A stretch of DNA of 64,000 nt. Origin: Lentzea nigeriaca. Lineage in GTDB: Bacteria; Actinomycetota; Actinomycetes; Mycobacteriales; Pseudonocardiaceae. The translations under genes were made by a program, and so were the position numbers. Shown here in pieces: positions 1 to 8,161 of the stretch; the stretch's first letter is position 1; the number at the start of each line of letters is the position of its first letter. The stretch covers positions 99,585-163,584 of the forward strand of contig NZ_JAFBCX010000015.1 of the NCBI RefSeq assembly GCF_016907955.1, given 5' to 3'. The notes under the pieces were generated by a model. The model had not been told where the DNA came from and did no database searches. It was given only the letters and a program-made list of their open reading frames with translations.

Positions 1-1968
1 GCCGTCCACCGCGATGATCACGTCGCACGTGCCGAGCAGCACCGCGTTGCCTGCGAAGCACCGGCCCGCGACGACTCCTACCAACGGCACCTGGCCGCTC
101 AGCTGTGCGAACGCGTGGAACGAGCCGCAGTCGAGGCCGCTCACCATGCTGTGGTCGGTGTCACCCGGCCGTCCGCCACCGCCCTCGGCGAACAGCACCA
201 CGGGCAGGTTCTCCCGCTGCGCCAGCGCGAACAACCGGTCCTTTTTCTGGTGGTTGCGCAGGCCCTGGGTTCCGGCGAGCACGGCGTAGTCGTAGGACAT
301 CGCGACGATCCGCTGGCCGTTGACGACGCCGATGCCCGCCACCATGCCGTCGGCGGGAGTGCGTTCGATGAGTTCGGCAAGCGAGCGGCGCCGGCGTTGG
401 GCCGCGATCGCCAAACCGCCGTACTCGACGAACGACGAGCAGAGGTCCGCGATGTTCTCCCGTGCGGTCCGGCCACCCGCGGCGTGTCGCCGCGAGGCGG
501 CTTCCGGGCGATCGAAGTCGTGCCGCGCCAGGACTTCCGCGAGGTCCGGCCGGACGTGGTCGAGATCGACCTCCGAGCTGTCCTCAGTGGACTCACCGGA
601 GCTGGAAGCGAGGAGCTGCCCTTCGGCGACCGTGTCGCCGGCCGACACCAGCACGTCGCCGGACACCCGCACGACGTGGTGCATCTTCATCGCTTCCAGC
701 ACCACGGAGTCCGCGGAGACCGAAACCACCGTGCCCGCCAGCGGCGCCTGCATGCCCTGGAGTGGCTCTTCGATCGCGAAGTCGGTCGTGGCGCCCACGA
801 TGTCGCGGGCCAGCAAGGACTTCAGGAACTCCAGGTTCGTGGAGACGCCCTCGATCCGGAACTCGCGCAACGCCCGCCGCGCCCGGTTCAGCGCCACGTC
901 CAGGTCCTCACCGTGCACCACGAGTTTCGCGAGCAACCCGTCGTAGCGCGTCCCGACCCGGTAGCCGACGTACCCGTGCGTGTCGACGCGGACACCAGGC
1001 CCCGACGGCAACGCGAACGACGACAGCACGCCACCGGACGTCTGGTTCACGCGCACCTGCACGGCCGCACCGCGCTCGGCAGGCGTGTAGTCGACGTCGC
1101 CGCCCCAGGCCAGCAGCAGCTGCGTGCGCACGAGGTCCACACCGGACACCATCTCCGTCACGGTGTGCTCGACCTGCAGCCGCGGGTTGACCTCCAGGAA
1201 CGCGAAGGAGTCGCCGGCCACCAGGAACTCGACCGTGCCGACGCCGGTGTAGCCGACCGCGGAGGCAAGAGCCTCGGCCGCCTCGTGCAGCGCCTTGCGC
1301 AGCGGCGGATCCAGCAGCGGCGCCGGAGCGATCTCGACGACCTTCTGGTGACGCACCTGCAGGGAGCAGTCGCGGTCACCGATCACCGAGGTTCCTACGA
1401 GCTGCACCTCGATGTGCCGGGCGGAAGGCAGCAACCGTTCGAAGTAGACGTCGCCGTTCCCGAACGCCGCCAACGCCTCCGCCCGGCACGCCTCGACGGC
1501 GCTGTCGAGGTCCTCCGGCGCTTGGACGGCCCGCATGCCCTTGCCGCCGCCACCGGCGACCGCCTTGACCATCACCGGGAACTCGCCGGGCGCGGCGTCC
1601 AGCACGGGAATCCCGAGCGAGGCAGCGAGTTCGCGCGCCCGCCGCTTGTCGCCCAGCAGCTCCAGGACGTCCGGACGCGGGCCCACGAACGCCAGTCCGC
1701 GTTCTTCGCAGGCCCGTGCGAAATCGGCGTTCTCCGAGAGGAATCCCCACCCCGGATGCACGGCCTGGCACCCGGCGGCCGCGTCGAGCAGCTGATCCAC
1801 ATCGAGGTACGGCGAATCTCCACGCAGCGCGACCGCGCGGTCCGCGAGCGTCACGTGCAGAGCGGAAGCGTCGTCCTCCGCGTACACCGCCACGGTGCGA
1901 ATGCCGAGGTCAGCTGCCGCGCGCAGCACGCGAACAGCGACCTCTCCCCGGTTGGCGACGAGCAGCAC
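1..1968 (-). CDS. Fused acyl-CoA carboxylase (biotin carboxylase-BCCP-carboxyltransferase), 3' end outside window
   Basis: ATP-dependent carboxylation of an acyl-CoA (acetyl- or propionyl-CoA type) by a single chain. The first 656 residues are visible. Residues 1-398 are biotin carboxylase: start MLLVANRGEVAVRV, glycine-rich ATP-grasp loop KAVAGGGGKGM, and EVNPRLQVEHT. A short biotinyl domain follows (about 400-465) with VLEAMKMHH, biotin-accepting Lys at about 428. From about 490 a carboxyltransferase begins (ENIADLCSSFVEYGG). The ATP-grasp region looks about 20 residues shorter than in stand-alone AccC. GTG start 1968 has AGGAGG six bases upstream. A CTGAGC-N4-GCTTAG palindrome touches the ribosome site, so control by the nearby TetR protein is likely. 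The substrate is not determinable from what is visible. Confidence 0.92.
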   Translation of the reverse strand, partial: MLLVANRGEVAVRVLRAAADLGIRTVAVYAEDDASALHVTLADRAVALRGDSPYLDVDQLLDAAAGCQAVHPGWGFLSENADFARACEERGLAFVGPRPDVLELLGDKRRARELAASLGIPVLDAAPGEFPVMVKAVAGGGGKGMRAVQAPEDLDSAVEACRAEALAAFGNGDVYFERLLPSARHIEVQLVGTSVIGDRDCSLQVRHQKVVEIAPAPLLDPPLRKALHEAAEALASAVGYTGVGTVEFLVAGDSFAFLEVNPRLQVEHTVTEMVSGVDLVRTQLLLAWGGDVDYTPAERGAAVQVRVNQTSGGVLSSFALPSGPGVRVDTHGYVGYRVGTRYDGLLAKLVVHGEDLDVALNRARRALREFRIEGVSTNLEFLKSLLARDIVGATTDFAIEEPLQGMQAPLAGTVVSVSADSVVLEAMKMHHVVRVSGDVLVSAGDTVAEGQLLASSSGESTEDSSEVDLDHVRPDLAEVLARHDFDRPEAASRRHAAGGRTARENIADLCSSFVEYGGLAIAAQRRRRSLAELIERTPADGMVAGIGVVNGQRIVAMSYDYAVLAGTQGLRNHQKKDRLFALAQRENLPVVLFAEGGGGRPGDTDHSMVSGLDCGSFHAFAQLSGQVPLVGVVAGRCFAGNAVLLGTCDVIIAVDG

Positions 1969-1978
1969 GGCAATCCTC

Positions 1979-1994
1979 CTGAGCGACCGCTTAG
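1979..1994. promoter_or_regulatory. TetR-type operator, one-mismatch copy
   Basis: CTGAGC-GACC-GCTTAG, one base off the perfect CTAAGC-N4-GCTTAG palindrome found twice at 4017-4050 and once at 22018-22033. It abuts the ribosome-binding site of the carboxylase gene (reading leftward), a position where bound repressor would block transcription. That it is an operator is inferred from recurrence in front of functionally related genes. Confidence 0.6.
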
Positions 1995-2149
1995 TATGTG
2001 ACGGCGGTCGCATGCTGCCATCTGAAGTCAACGGAAGTCCATACGGAACCGATCTGGGTGCTGAGGCGTCAACGGAACGCTTCACCGCATTTGGGCGATT
2101 CAGCAGGCAGACTTCCCCGCAAAGTGGCGAGTGGCTTCAGGAGGCCGCA

Positions 2150-2929
2150 GTGGTGTTCAAGAGGATGTTGCGCGCGTTCGGCGTGGGCGGGCCGACTGTC
2201 GACACGGTGCTGACCAACCCGAACGTCCGGCCCGGCGAGGTCCTGTCCGGTGAGGTGCGCATCGCCGGTGGCGACCACCCCGCGGAGATCGACCACGTCA
2301 CACTGGCGCTGCTGACCCGCGTCGAGGTCGAGAGCGGCGACAACGAGTACAACACCAACATGGAGTTCCACAAGTTCTCCGTGGGGCAGCGCATCCTCGC
2401 CCAGCCGCACCAGAACCTCTCGCTGCCGTTCCAGATCCCGGTGCCGTTCGAGTGCCCGCTCAACGTCGTGGGCGGCACGCAGCTGCACGGCATGCAGCTG
2501 GGCCTGCGCACCGAGCTCGAGGTCCGCGGCGCCGTCGACCCCGGCGACCTCGACCCGATCTGGGTGCACCCGCTGCCGTCACAGGACGCGGTGCTGCAGG
2601 CGTTCGGGCACATGGGTTTCCGCTTCACCAAGGCGGACAACGAGCGCGGCCGCATCTACGGCGTGCCGCAGGAGCTGCCGTTCTACCAGGAGATCGAGTT
2701 CTACCCGCCGCCGCAGTTCGCCGGTCGCCTCAAGCAGGTCGAGCTGACGTTCGTCACCACGCCACACGAGCTGCACGTGGTGCTGGAGGCCGACAAGCGC
2801 GCCGGGCTGCTCCGTGCGGGCGGTGACGCCTACGGCCGTTTCGCCGTGTCGCACCAGCAGTCGATCGGCACGGACTGGACCGCCACGATCAACCAGTGGA
2901 TGAGCCAGGTCTCCGGTAGCCGCTGGTAG
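2150..2929 (+). CDS. spo0M: Sporulation-control protein Spo0M family
   Basis: A 259-residue arrestin-like protein of the Spo0M family, known in Bacillus as a modulator of sporulation and cell division; in actinobacteria its role is less clear. The start MVFKRMLRAFGVGGPTVDTV and the motif PGEVLSGEV are typical, as is the two-lobed all-beta composition throughout. GTG 2150 is chosen because AGGAGG at 2139-2144 sits five bases away and the resulting N-terminus matches the family; GTG 2153 and ATG 2165 are alternatives. It is transcribed divergently from the carboxylase and stands alone, followed 89 bases later by a small membrane-protein gene. Confidence 0.88.
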   Translation: MVFKRMLRAFGVGGPTVDTVLTNPNVRPGEVLSGEVRIAGGDHPAEIDHVTLALLTRVEVESGDNEYNTNMEFHKFSVGQRILAQPHQNLSLPFQIPVPFECPLNVVGGTQLHGMQLGLRTELEVRGAVDPGDLDPIWVHPLPSQDAVLQAFGHMGFRFTKADNERGRIYGVPQELPFYQEIEFYPPPQFAGRLKQVELTFVTTPHELHVVLEADKRAGLLRAGGDAYGRFAVSHQQSIGTDWTATINQWMSQVSGSRW

Positions 2930-3018
2930 TTCTCGAGCTGCGGACGGCGACGAGTGACGGGATGATTTTCTCCTGAGGTTCCTGGGTATGTCCTGGGAAC
3001 AAACTTCAGGAGGCGACC

Positions 3019-3291
3019 GTGACCATCGAGAGCATTCTCGGCGCACTCGTCATCGGCCTGATCTTGGGCTTCCTCGGCAAGCTGTTCGCGCCGGGCAGGC
3101 AGGCCATCCCGATCTGGCTGACCCTGCTGGTCGGCATCGCGGCCGCGTTCATCGGGTCGTGGATCGCGCGGCTGCTCGGCGTGCAGGACACGCCGGGCAT
3201 CGACTGGATCGAGGTGATCGTCCAGATCATCGTCGCGGCGATCGGCGTCTCGGTCGTGGCCGGCGTGTACGGCCGCAAGTCGGTCAGTTAG
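3019..3291 (+). CDS. GlsB/YeaQ/YmgE-family small stress membrane protein
   Basis: A 90-residue protein with three hydrophobic segments (about residues 6-25, 34-53 and 66-83) and glycine-rich helices (LGALVIGLILGFLGKL, VGIAAAFIGSWIA), as in the transglycosylase-associated/GlsB family of small inner-membrane stress proteins. The molecular function of the family is not settled. GTG start 3019 is fixed by AGGAGG at 3009-3014. A strong bidirectional hairpin directly follows the stop codon. Confidence 0.85.
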   Translation: MTIESILGALVIGLILGFLGKLFAPGRQAIPIWLTLLVGIAAAFIGSWIARLLGVQDTPGIDWIEVIVQIIVAAIGVSVVAGVYGRKSVS

Positions 3292-3297
3292 CACGAC

Positions 3298-3340
3298 GAA
3301 GGGAACCTTCGTCCACCTGACGTGGATGAAGGTTCCCTTC
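3298..3340. terminator. Bidirectional hairpin terminator between convergent genes
   Basis: Nineteen-base arms (3298-3316 and 3322-3340) with one mismatch around a five-base loop, lying between the convergent stop codons of the small membrane protein (3291) and the TetR gene (3350). The arms start with GAAGGGAACC and end with GGTTCCCTTC. There is no long T-run. Confidence 0.8.
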
Positions 3341-3349
3341 ATCGTTTGA

Positions 3350-3970
3350 TCAAGCCGGACGGACCATCCTGAGGACGAGATCGGCGTACAACGCGCCGAT
3401 CTCGTCCGGGGTCCGTTTGCCGCCCGGCTGGTACCAGCGCGCGACGTCGATGCACAGCGACAGGACGGCGAGCGTCGCGCCCTTCAGGTCCGGCACGTCG
3501 AACACGCCCTCCGCGACGCCGTCCGCGATGAACGACCGCATCTGCTTCTCGATGCCCCGGCGCAGCTGCGCCACCTGCGCGTGGTGTTCGGGCGTGAGCG
3601 CGCCGAGCTCGTACTGCACCACCCGCGCGGTCGTGTGGAACTCCGCGTGCCAGCCCGCGAAAGCCTTCACGGCGTTGCGCAGCCGTTCGACCGGGTCCGC
3701 TCCCGTGATCGAGGACAGCAGGTTCAGCGACGTCTCGTGGCCGACGAGCGAGATGTTGAAGAGGAGCTCCTCTTTGGACCTGTAGTGGATGTACACGGCC
3801 GCGGGCGACATTCCCGCCAGCGAAGCGATGTCACGGGTGGTCGTGGCGTGGTATCCCTTGCCCGCGAACGCGTGCGCGGCGGCGATGAGCATGCGGCGGG
3901 CGGCGTCCGGGGTGATCGAGCGCCACGTCTCGTCGAGCAGCGCGAACTCGTCCAGTCCGGTCGTCGTCAT
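3350..3970 (-). CDS. TetR-family repressor, likely of the acyl-CoA regulon
   Basis: A 206-residue TetR/AcrR regulator. The N-terminal helix-turn-helix lies at about residues 25-70 (AAHAFAGKGYHATTTRDIA, GMSPAAVYIHYRSKEELL); the rest is the helical ligand domain, with a C-terminal TetR-like region ending VLRMVRPA. ATG 3970 has GAGGAG eight bases upstream. It is divergent from an acyl-CoA dehydrogenase/thiolase/SDR operon, and two tandem CTAAGC-N4-GCTTAG palindromes fill the space between them. The same palindrome occurs at two other loci, so this protein is the best candidate regulator, presumably induced by an acyl-CoA. The ligand is inferred from the neighbours only. Confidence 0.9.
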   Translation of the reverse strand: MTTTGLDEFALLDETWRSITPDAARRMLIAAAHAFAGKGYHATTTRDIASLAGMSPAAVYIHYRSKEELLFNISLVGHETSLNLLSSITGADPVERLRNAVKAFAGWHAEFHTTARVVQYELGALTPEHHAQVAQLRRGIEKQMRSFIADGVAEGVFDVPDLKGATLAVLSLCIDVARWYQPGGKRTPDEIGALYADLVLRMVRPA

Positions 3971-4015
3971 CGGGCCTGCTCCTCGCGTGTTGACAGGTGA
4001 TGAATCGTACTGCAC

Positions 4016-4050
4016 GCTAAGCGGGCGCTTAGCGCTAAGCAACCGCTTAG
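4016..4050. promoter_or_regulatory. Tandem TetR operators in divergent promoter
   Basis: Two palindromes, CTAAGC-GGGC-GCTTAG (4017-4032, extended by one base pair each side) and CTAAGC-AACC-GCTTAG (4035-4050), their centres 18 bp apart, so two dimers could bind almost side by side. They lie immediately before the ribosome site of the dehydrogenase (GGAGG at 4054-4058) and 46 bp from the TetR start, fitting autoregulation plus operon repression. Confidence 0.8.
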
Positions 4051-4063
4051 TATGGAGGTAGTC

Positions 4064-5209
4064 GTGCAGCGGACGCTGTTCAACGAGGATCACGCCGCGT
4101 TCCGGGAGTCGGCGAAAGCGTTCGTCGAGCGCACGATCACGCCGAACGTCGAGAAGTTCATCGAGCAGCGCGTGATCGACCGCGACGTGTGGCTGGAGGC
4201 CGGTCGCCAGGGCCTGCTGGGCCTCGAGATTCCCGAGGAGTACGGCGGCAGCGGCGCGAACGACTACCGGTTCAACACCGTGTTCGCCGAGGAGCTGTGC
4301 CGGGTCAACGCCGCTGTCGCGTCGTCGCTGGGCATCCACGGCGACGTCGTGGCGCCGTACCTCGTCGACCTGTGCACCGAGGAGCAGAAGCAGCGCTGGC
4401 TGCCCGGCATGTGCACCGGCGAGATCAAGACCGGCATCGCGATGACCGAGCCGTCCGGCGGCTCCGACCTCGCCGCGCTGAAGACCAATGCCGTGCGTGA
4501 CGGTGACGACTGGATCCTCAACGGCTCCAAGACGTTCATCACCAACGGCTACACCGCCGACATGATCGTCGTGGCTGCCCGCACCGACCCGTCGAAGGGC
4601 GCGCGCGGCATCACGCTGTTCGCCGTCGAGACCGGCATGCCCGGTTTCGAGCGCGGCCGCAAGCTCGACAAGGTCGGCCAGCACCCGTCCGACACCGCGG
4701 AGCTCTTCTTCTCCGACGTGCGGCTCTCGCAGGAGCACGTCATCGGTGAGGAGGGCCAGGGCTTCATCTACATGATGGAACGCCTGCCGCAGGAACGGAT
4801 CGGCGGCGCGATCTCCAACCTGGCGCACGCCCAGGGCGTGTTCGACGAGACCCTGGAGTACGTCAAGGAGCGCAAGGCGTTCGGGCAGGCGATCGGCAAG
4901 TTCCAGCACAACAAGTTCCTGCTGGCCGAGCTGCGCACCAAGCTCGACGTCACGCAGGCGTTCATCGACACCCTGACCATGCAGCACGTTCGCGGCGAAC
5001 TGAGCTCGGTCGAGGCGGCGCAGGCCAAGTACTGGAGCGCCGACGTCGAGAACGACGTCATCGACGCGTGCGTGCAGCTGCACGGCGGCTACGGCTACAT
5101 GACCGAGTACCGCGTCGCCCGCGCCTGGATGGACGCCCGCGTCACGAAGATCTGGGCGGGCTCCAACGAGATCATGAAGGAACTCATCGGCCGCGACCTG
5201 GGCCTGTAA
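4064..5209 (+). CDS. Acyl-CoA dehydrogenase
   Basis: A 381-residue FAD-dependent acyl-CoA dehydrogenase catalysing alpha,beta-desaturation of an acyl-CoA. Family marks in order: EYGGSGANDY near residue 65, MTEPSGGSDLAAL (substrate/FAD loop) near 125, KTFITNG near 155, then the C-terminal helical domain with RKAFGQAIGKFQ and HGGYGYMTEYRVAR. The usual C-terminal catalytic Glu (E-G-T) is replaced (IWAGSNEI). A Glu in LPQERIGGA matches the alternative catalytic position of long-chain/isovaleryl types. GTG 4064 is preferred over ATG 4052 because GGAGG lies five bases before it and family length is matched. First gene of a three-gene beta-oxidation-like operon. Confidence 0.92.
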   Translation: MQRTLFNEDHAAFRESAKAFVERTITPNVEKFIEQRVIDRDVWLEAGRQGLLGLEIPEEYGGSGANDYRFNTVFAEELCRVNAAVASSLGIHGDVVAPYLVDLCTEEQKQRWLPGMCTGEIKTGIAMTEPSGGSDLAALKTNAVRDGDDWILNGSKTFITNGYTADMIVVAARTDPSKGARGITLFAVETGMPGFERGRKLDKVGQHPSDTAELFFSDVRLSQEHVIGEEGQGFIYMMERLPQERIGGAISNLAHAQGVFDETLEYVKERKAFGQAIGKFQHNKFLLAELRTKLDVTQAFIDTLTMQHVRGELSSVEAAQAKYWSADVENDVIDACVQLHGGYGYMTEYRVARAWMDARVTKIWAGSNEIMKELIGRDLGL

Positions 5210-5219
5210 GGAGATCGGC

Positions 5220-6416
5220 ATGACTGAAGCAGTCATCGTTTCCACCGCCCGGTCGCCGATCGGCCGTGCCCGCAAGGGATCACTCGTCTCGTTGCGACCG
5301 GACGACCTGGCCGCGCAGGTGATTTCCGCGGCGTTGAAGGACATTCCGGCCACCGAGATCACGGACCTGCACCTCGGCTGCGCCGAGCCGCAGGACGAGC
5401 ACGGCCAGAACATCGCGCGCCGCGTCGCCGTGCAGCTCGGGTACGACACGCTGCCCGGTACGACCGTGAACCGGTTCTGCGCCTCGTCGGTGCAGACCGC
5501 GCGCATGGCGTTCCACGCGATCAAGGCGGGGGAGGGGCACGCGTTCATCTCCGCCGGTGTCGAGTGCGTCTCCCGGTACATGCACTCCGGTGCGCCGTCG
5601 TTCAACCCGTTGTTCGACGAGGCGCAGCAGCGGACGTTGGACACGGCTGCGTCGAACGTTCCGTGGACCGACCCGCGGCTCGACGGCAAGCTGCCCGACT
5701 ACTACATCGCGATGGGGCAGACGGCCGAGAACGTCGCCACGCAGCTGGGCATCTCGCGGCACGACCAGGACGAGTTCGGCGTGCGGTCGCACAACCTCGC
5801 AGAGAAGGCGATCGCGGACGGGTTCTTCGCCCGCGAGATCACTCCGGTGACGCTGCCGGACGGAACTGTCGTGTCGACTGACGACGGCCCGCGTGCCGGG
5901 GTCACCTACGAGGCTGTTTCCGCGCTGAAGCCGTCGTTCCGGCCTGAAGGCACGGTCACGCCCGGCAACTGCTGCCCGCTCAACGACGGCGCCGCCGCTG
6001 TCGTGATCATGAGCTCCACCCGCGCGAAGGAGCTCGGGCTGACCCCGTTGGCGCGCATCGTGTCCACGGGTGTTTCCGGGCTGTCGCCGGAGATCATGGG
6101 CCTCGGCCCGGTCGACGCCACTCGCCAGGCGCTGGCGCACGCTGGTCTGTCCATTTCGGACATCGACCTGGTGGAGATCAACGAGGCCTTCGCGGTGCAG
6201 GTGCTCGGCAGCCAGCGGCAGCTGGGCATCGACATCGACAAGCTGAACGTGCACGGTGGTGCCATCGCCCTCGGGCACCCGTTCGGCTCGACCGGCGCGC
6301 GGATCATGACGACGCTGATCAACGGCATGCAGGCCCGCGACGCCCAGTTCGGCCTCGAGACGATGTGCGTCGGTGGCGGACAGGGCATGGCGATCATCCT
6401 GGAGAGGCTTTCGTAG
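5220..6416 (+). CDS. Thiolase (acetyl-CoA C-acyltransferase)
   Basis: A 398-residue thiolase that would cleave a 3-ketoacyl-CoA with CoA (or run the reverse condensation). The nucleophile is Cys87 in NRFCASSVQT; the C-terminal catalytic loops are HGGAIALGHPFGSTGAR and CVGGGQGMA. Length is the family norm. ATG 5220 follows the dehydrogenase stop by 10 bases with AGGAG between. Its TAG stop shares its last base with the GTG of the next gene (TAGTG), so translational coupling is likely. The operon supplies dehydrogenase, SDR and thiolase steps but has no hydratase of its own; the MaoC gene at 20.8 kb, under a matching operator, could provide it. Confidence 0.94.
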   Translation: MTEAVIVSTARSPIGRARKGSLVSLRPDDLAAQVISAALKDIPATEITDLHLGCAEPQDEHGQNIARRVAVQLGYDTLPGTTVNRFCASSVQTARMAFHAIKAGEGHAFISAGVECVSRYMHSGAPSFNPLFDEAQQRTLDTAASNVPWTDPRLDGKLPDYYIAMGQTAENVATQLGISRHDQDEFGVRSHNLAEKAIADGFFAREITPVTLPDGTVVSTDDGPRAGVTYEAVSALKPSFRPEGTVTPGNCCPLNDGAAAVVIMSSTRAKELGLTPLARIVSTGVSGLSPEIMGLGPVDATRQALAHAGLSISDIDLVEINEAFAVQVLGSQRQLGIDIDKLNVHGGAIALGHPFGSTGARIMTTLINGMQARDAQFGLETMCVGGGQGMAIILERLS

Positions 6417-7174
6417 TGAGCATCCTCGACAAGTTCCGGCTGGACGGGAAGGTCGCGATCGTCACGGGCGCGTCCTCGGGCCTCGGTGTGGCGTTCGCGA
6501 AGGGCCTCGCGGAGGCGGGCGCGGACGTCGTGCTGGCGGCTCGTCGCGGGGACAAGCTGAAGGACACGGCGGCGCTGGTCGAGTCGGTCGGCCGTCGTGC
6601 TCTGGTGGTGCAGGCCGACGTGTCGCAGCCCGACGACTGCCGAGAGGTGGCGCGGGCGGCCGCGGAGTTCGGCACGGTGGCGGTGCTGGTGAACAACGCG
6701 GGTGTCGCGTCCGCGGTGCCGGCGTCGCGCGAGACGCCGGAGGAGTTCCTCGGTGTCATGGACGTGAACCTCAACGGCGCGTACTGGATGGCGCAGGCTG
6801 CCGCGTCGGTGATGAAGTCCGGTGGCTCGATCATCAACATCTCCAGTGTGCTGGGGCTGGTGACCGGTGGCATCCCGCAGGCCGCGTACTCGGCGTCCAA
6901 GGCCGGTCTGCTGGGCCTCACGCGGGATCTGGCGCAGCAGTGGACCGGGCGCAAGGGCATCCGCGTCAACGCGATCTGCCCCGGCTTCTTCTCCTCGGAG
7001 ATGACCGACCAGTACCCGCCCGGCTACATGGAGAAGATGCAGGCGGCCCTGCCCGCCGGGCGCATCGGCGACCCGGAGGAGCTGGCCGCGGCCGTCGTCT
7101 TCCTGGCTTCGCCCGCCGGCGGCTACGTGACGGGCGAGACGCTCGTCGTCGACGGCGGCGCTGTCATCGTCTGA
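6416..7174 (+). CDS. Short-chain dehydrogenase/reductase (3-hydroxyacyl-CoA dehydrogenase-like)
   Basis: A 252-residue classical SDR using NAD(P)H. The dinucleotide motif TGASSGLG is near residue 18, NNAG near 95, the catalytic Ser in INISSVLG and YSASK near 160, and it ends with the typical VTGETLVVDGGA. GTG 6416 overlaps the thiolase stop by one base, with GGAGAGG upstream; longer readings would begin inside the thiolase. Operon position suggests oxidation of a 3-hydroxyacyl-CoA, though FabG-like reductase activity is also possible. A degraded copy of its last 34 codons lies at 13825-13929. Confidence 0.9.
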   Translation: MSILDKFRLDGKVAIVTGASSGLGVAFAKGLAEAGADVVLAARRGDKLKDTAALVESVGRRALVVQADVSQPDDCREVARAAAEFGTVAVLVNNAGVASAVPASRETPEEFLGVMDVNLNGAYWMAQAAASVMKSGGSIINISSVLGLVTGGIPQAAYSASKAGLLGLTRDLAQQWTGRKGIRVNAICPGFFSSEMTDQYPPGYMEKMQAALPAGRIGDPEELAAAVVFLASPAGGYVTGETLVVDGGAVIV

Positions 7175-7177
7175 TCG

Positions 7178-7258
7178 CTGGGAAGGATCGCCGCCGCCCG
7201 GCGATGCGCATCGCCGGGCGGAACTCGACGGCACGCACCACCGTGGCCACGACGCGGT
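7178..7258 (+). pseudogene. Fossil of a DEDDh exonuclease gene, internally deleted
   Basis: Directly after the SDR stop, about 28 bases match the exonuclease gene at 17.3 kb near its start (TGGGAAGGAT then CCGCC, encoding the WEGSPPPG region) and are followed at once by about 50 bases matching its 3' part (ATGCGCATCGCCGGGC, then ACTCGACGGCACGCACCACC). The roughly 370 bases between are missing, and one base is lost within the second block, so no frame survives. This reads as the remains of a paralogous exonuclease gene. Confidence 0.65.
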
Positions 7259-7270
7259 GAGCTCACCGGG

Positions 7271-8161
7271 TCACAGGTAGATGGCCAGGGCGACGGTGAC
7301 CACCCAGGTGATGCCCAGGGACTGCAGGACGCGGTCGGAGCGGGCAAGGTCGTCCGGAGCGCCTGCTTTGCCGCTGTCGACGTCGACGGCGTAGCGGAGG
7401 ACGGCGATCACGAACGGGATCATGGAGAGGGCGGCCCACGAACTGCCGGTGCGCTGGCCCAGCTCGAACGCCCACAGGCCGTAGGTCATGTTCATGACCG
7501 CGGCCGAGGTGGCCCACACGAACCGCAGGTAGGTCGCCGAGTACTTGGTCAGCGAGTGGCGGATCGCGGCGCCGGTGTCGTGGAAGAGCTTGATCTCCGC
7601 GTATCGCTTGCCCGCCACGATGAACAGCGACCCGAACGCCGTCACGAGCAGGAACCACTGGCTGGGCGCGATGCCGGCGCCCAGACCGCCCGCGATGCTG
7701 CGCAGCAGGAAGCCCGAGGCGACCACGCACAGTTCGAGCACGGGCTGGTGCTTCAGGCCGAAGCAGTAGCCCAGCTGCACCGCCAGGTAGACCACCATGA
7801 GCACGAGCAGCTTCCAGCCCGCCACCGCGCCGACCGAAAGCGATGCGGCCATCAGCACTCCGGCCGTGGCGAAGGCGAGTGGCACGGGCACGATGCCGGC
7901 CGCGATCGGCCGGTCGCGCTTCTTCGGGTGGGCGCGGTCGGCTTCCGCGTCCTTCGCGTCGTTGATCAGGTATACCGCCGAGGCCGCGCAGCAGAACGCC
8001 ACGAACGCCAGCGCGGCCGAGCGCAGCACGACGGTTTCGGTGATCCTGCTCGACGCGAACGGTGTGGCCAGCACGAGGACGTTCTTCGTCCACTGGTGCG
8101 GCCGCGCCGTCCTGATCAGTCCGCGCAGCACGGACGGCCGGGTCTCGGTGGTCGCGGTCAT
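7271..8161 (-). CDS. Decaprenyl-phosphate phosphoribosyltransferase (UbiA family)
   Basis: A 296-residue polytopic UbiA-fold prenyltransferase. Known orthologues (Rv3806c in mycobacteria) transfer 5-phosphoribose from PRPP to decaprenyl phosphate, the first committed step to the arabinose donor for arabinogalactan. Seen: start region RTARPHQWTKNVLVLATPF, the metal-binding Asp motif NDAKDAEADRAHPKKRDRP at about residues 67-85, and some eight or nine hydrophobic segments. ATG 8161 overlaps the preceding phosphatase stop (ATGA). It is third in the leftward operon arabinosyltransferase-phosphatase-UbiA, the same pathway grouped as in mycobacteria. Confidence 0.93.
   Translation of the reverse strand: MTATTETRPSVLRGLIRTARPHQWTKNVLVLATPFASSRITETVVLRSAALAFVAFCCAASAVYLINDAKDAEADRAHPKKRDRPIAAGIVPVPLAFATAGVLMAASLSVGAVAGWKLLVLMVVYLAVQLGYCFGLKHQPVLELCVVASGFLLRSIAGGLGAGIAPSQWFLLVTAFGSLFIVAGKRYAEIKLFHDTGAAIRHSLTKYSATYLRFVWATSAAVMNMTYGLWAFELGQRTGSSWAALSMIPFVIAVLRYAVDVDSGKAGAPDDLARSDRVLQSLGITWVVTVALAIYL

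Noticed and set aside
115..2001. Long rightward open frame opposite the carboxylase
   Set aside because: Arg/His-rich translation with no family features. The leftward frame encodes a complete biotin carboxylase with all motifs; high-GC antisense frames stay open by chance.
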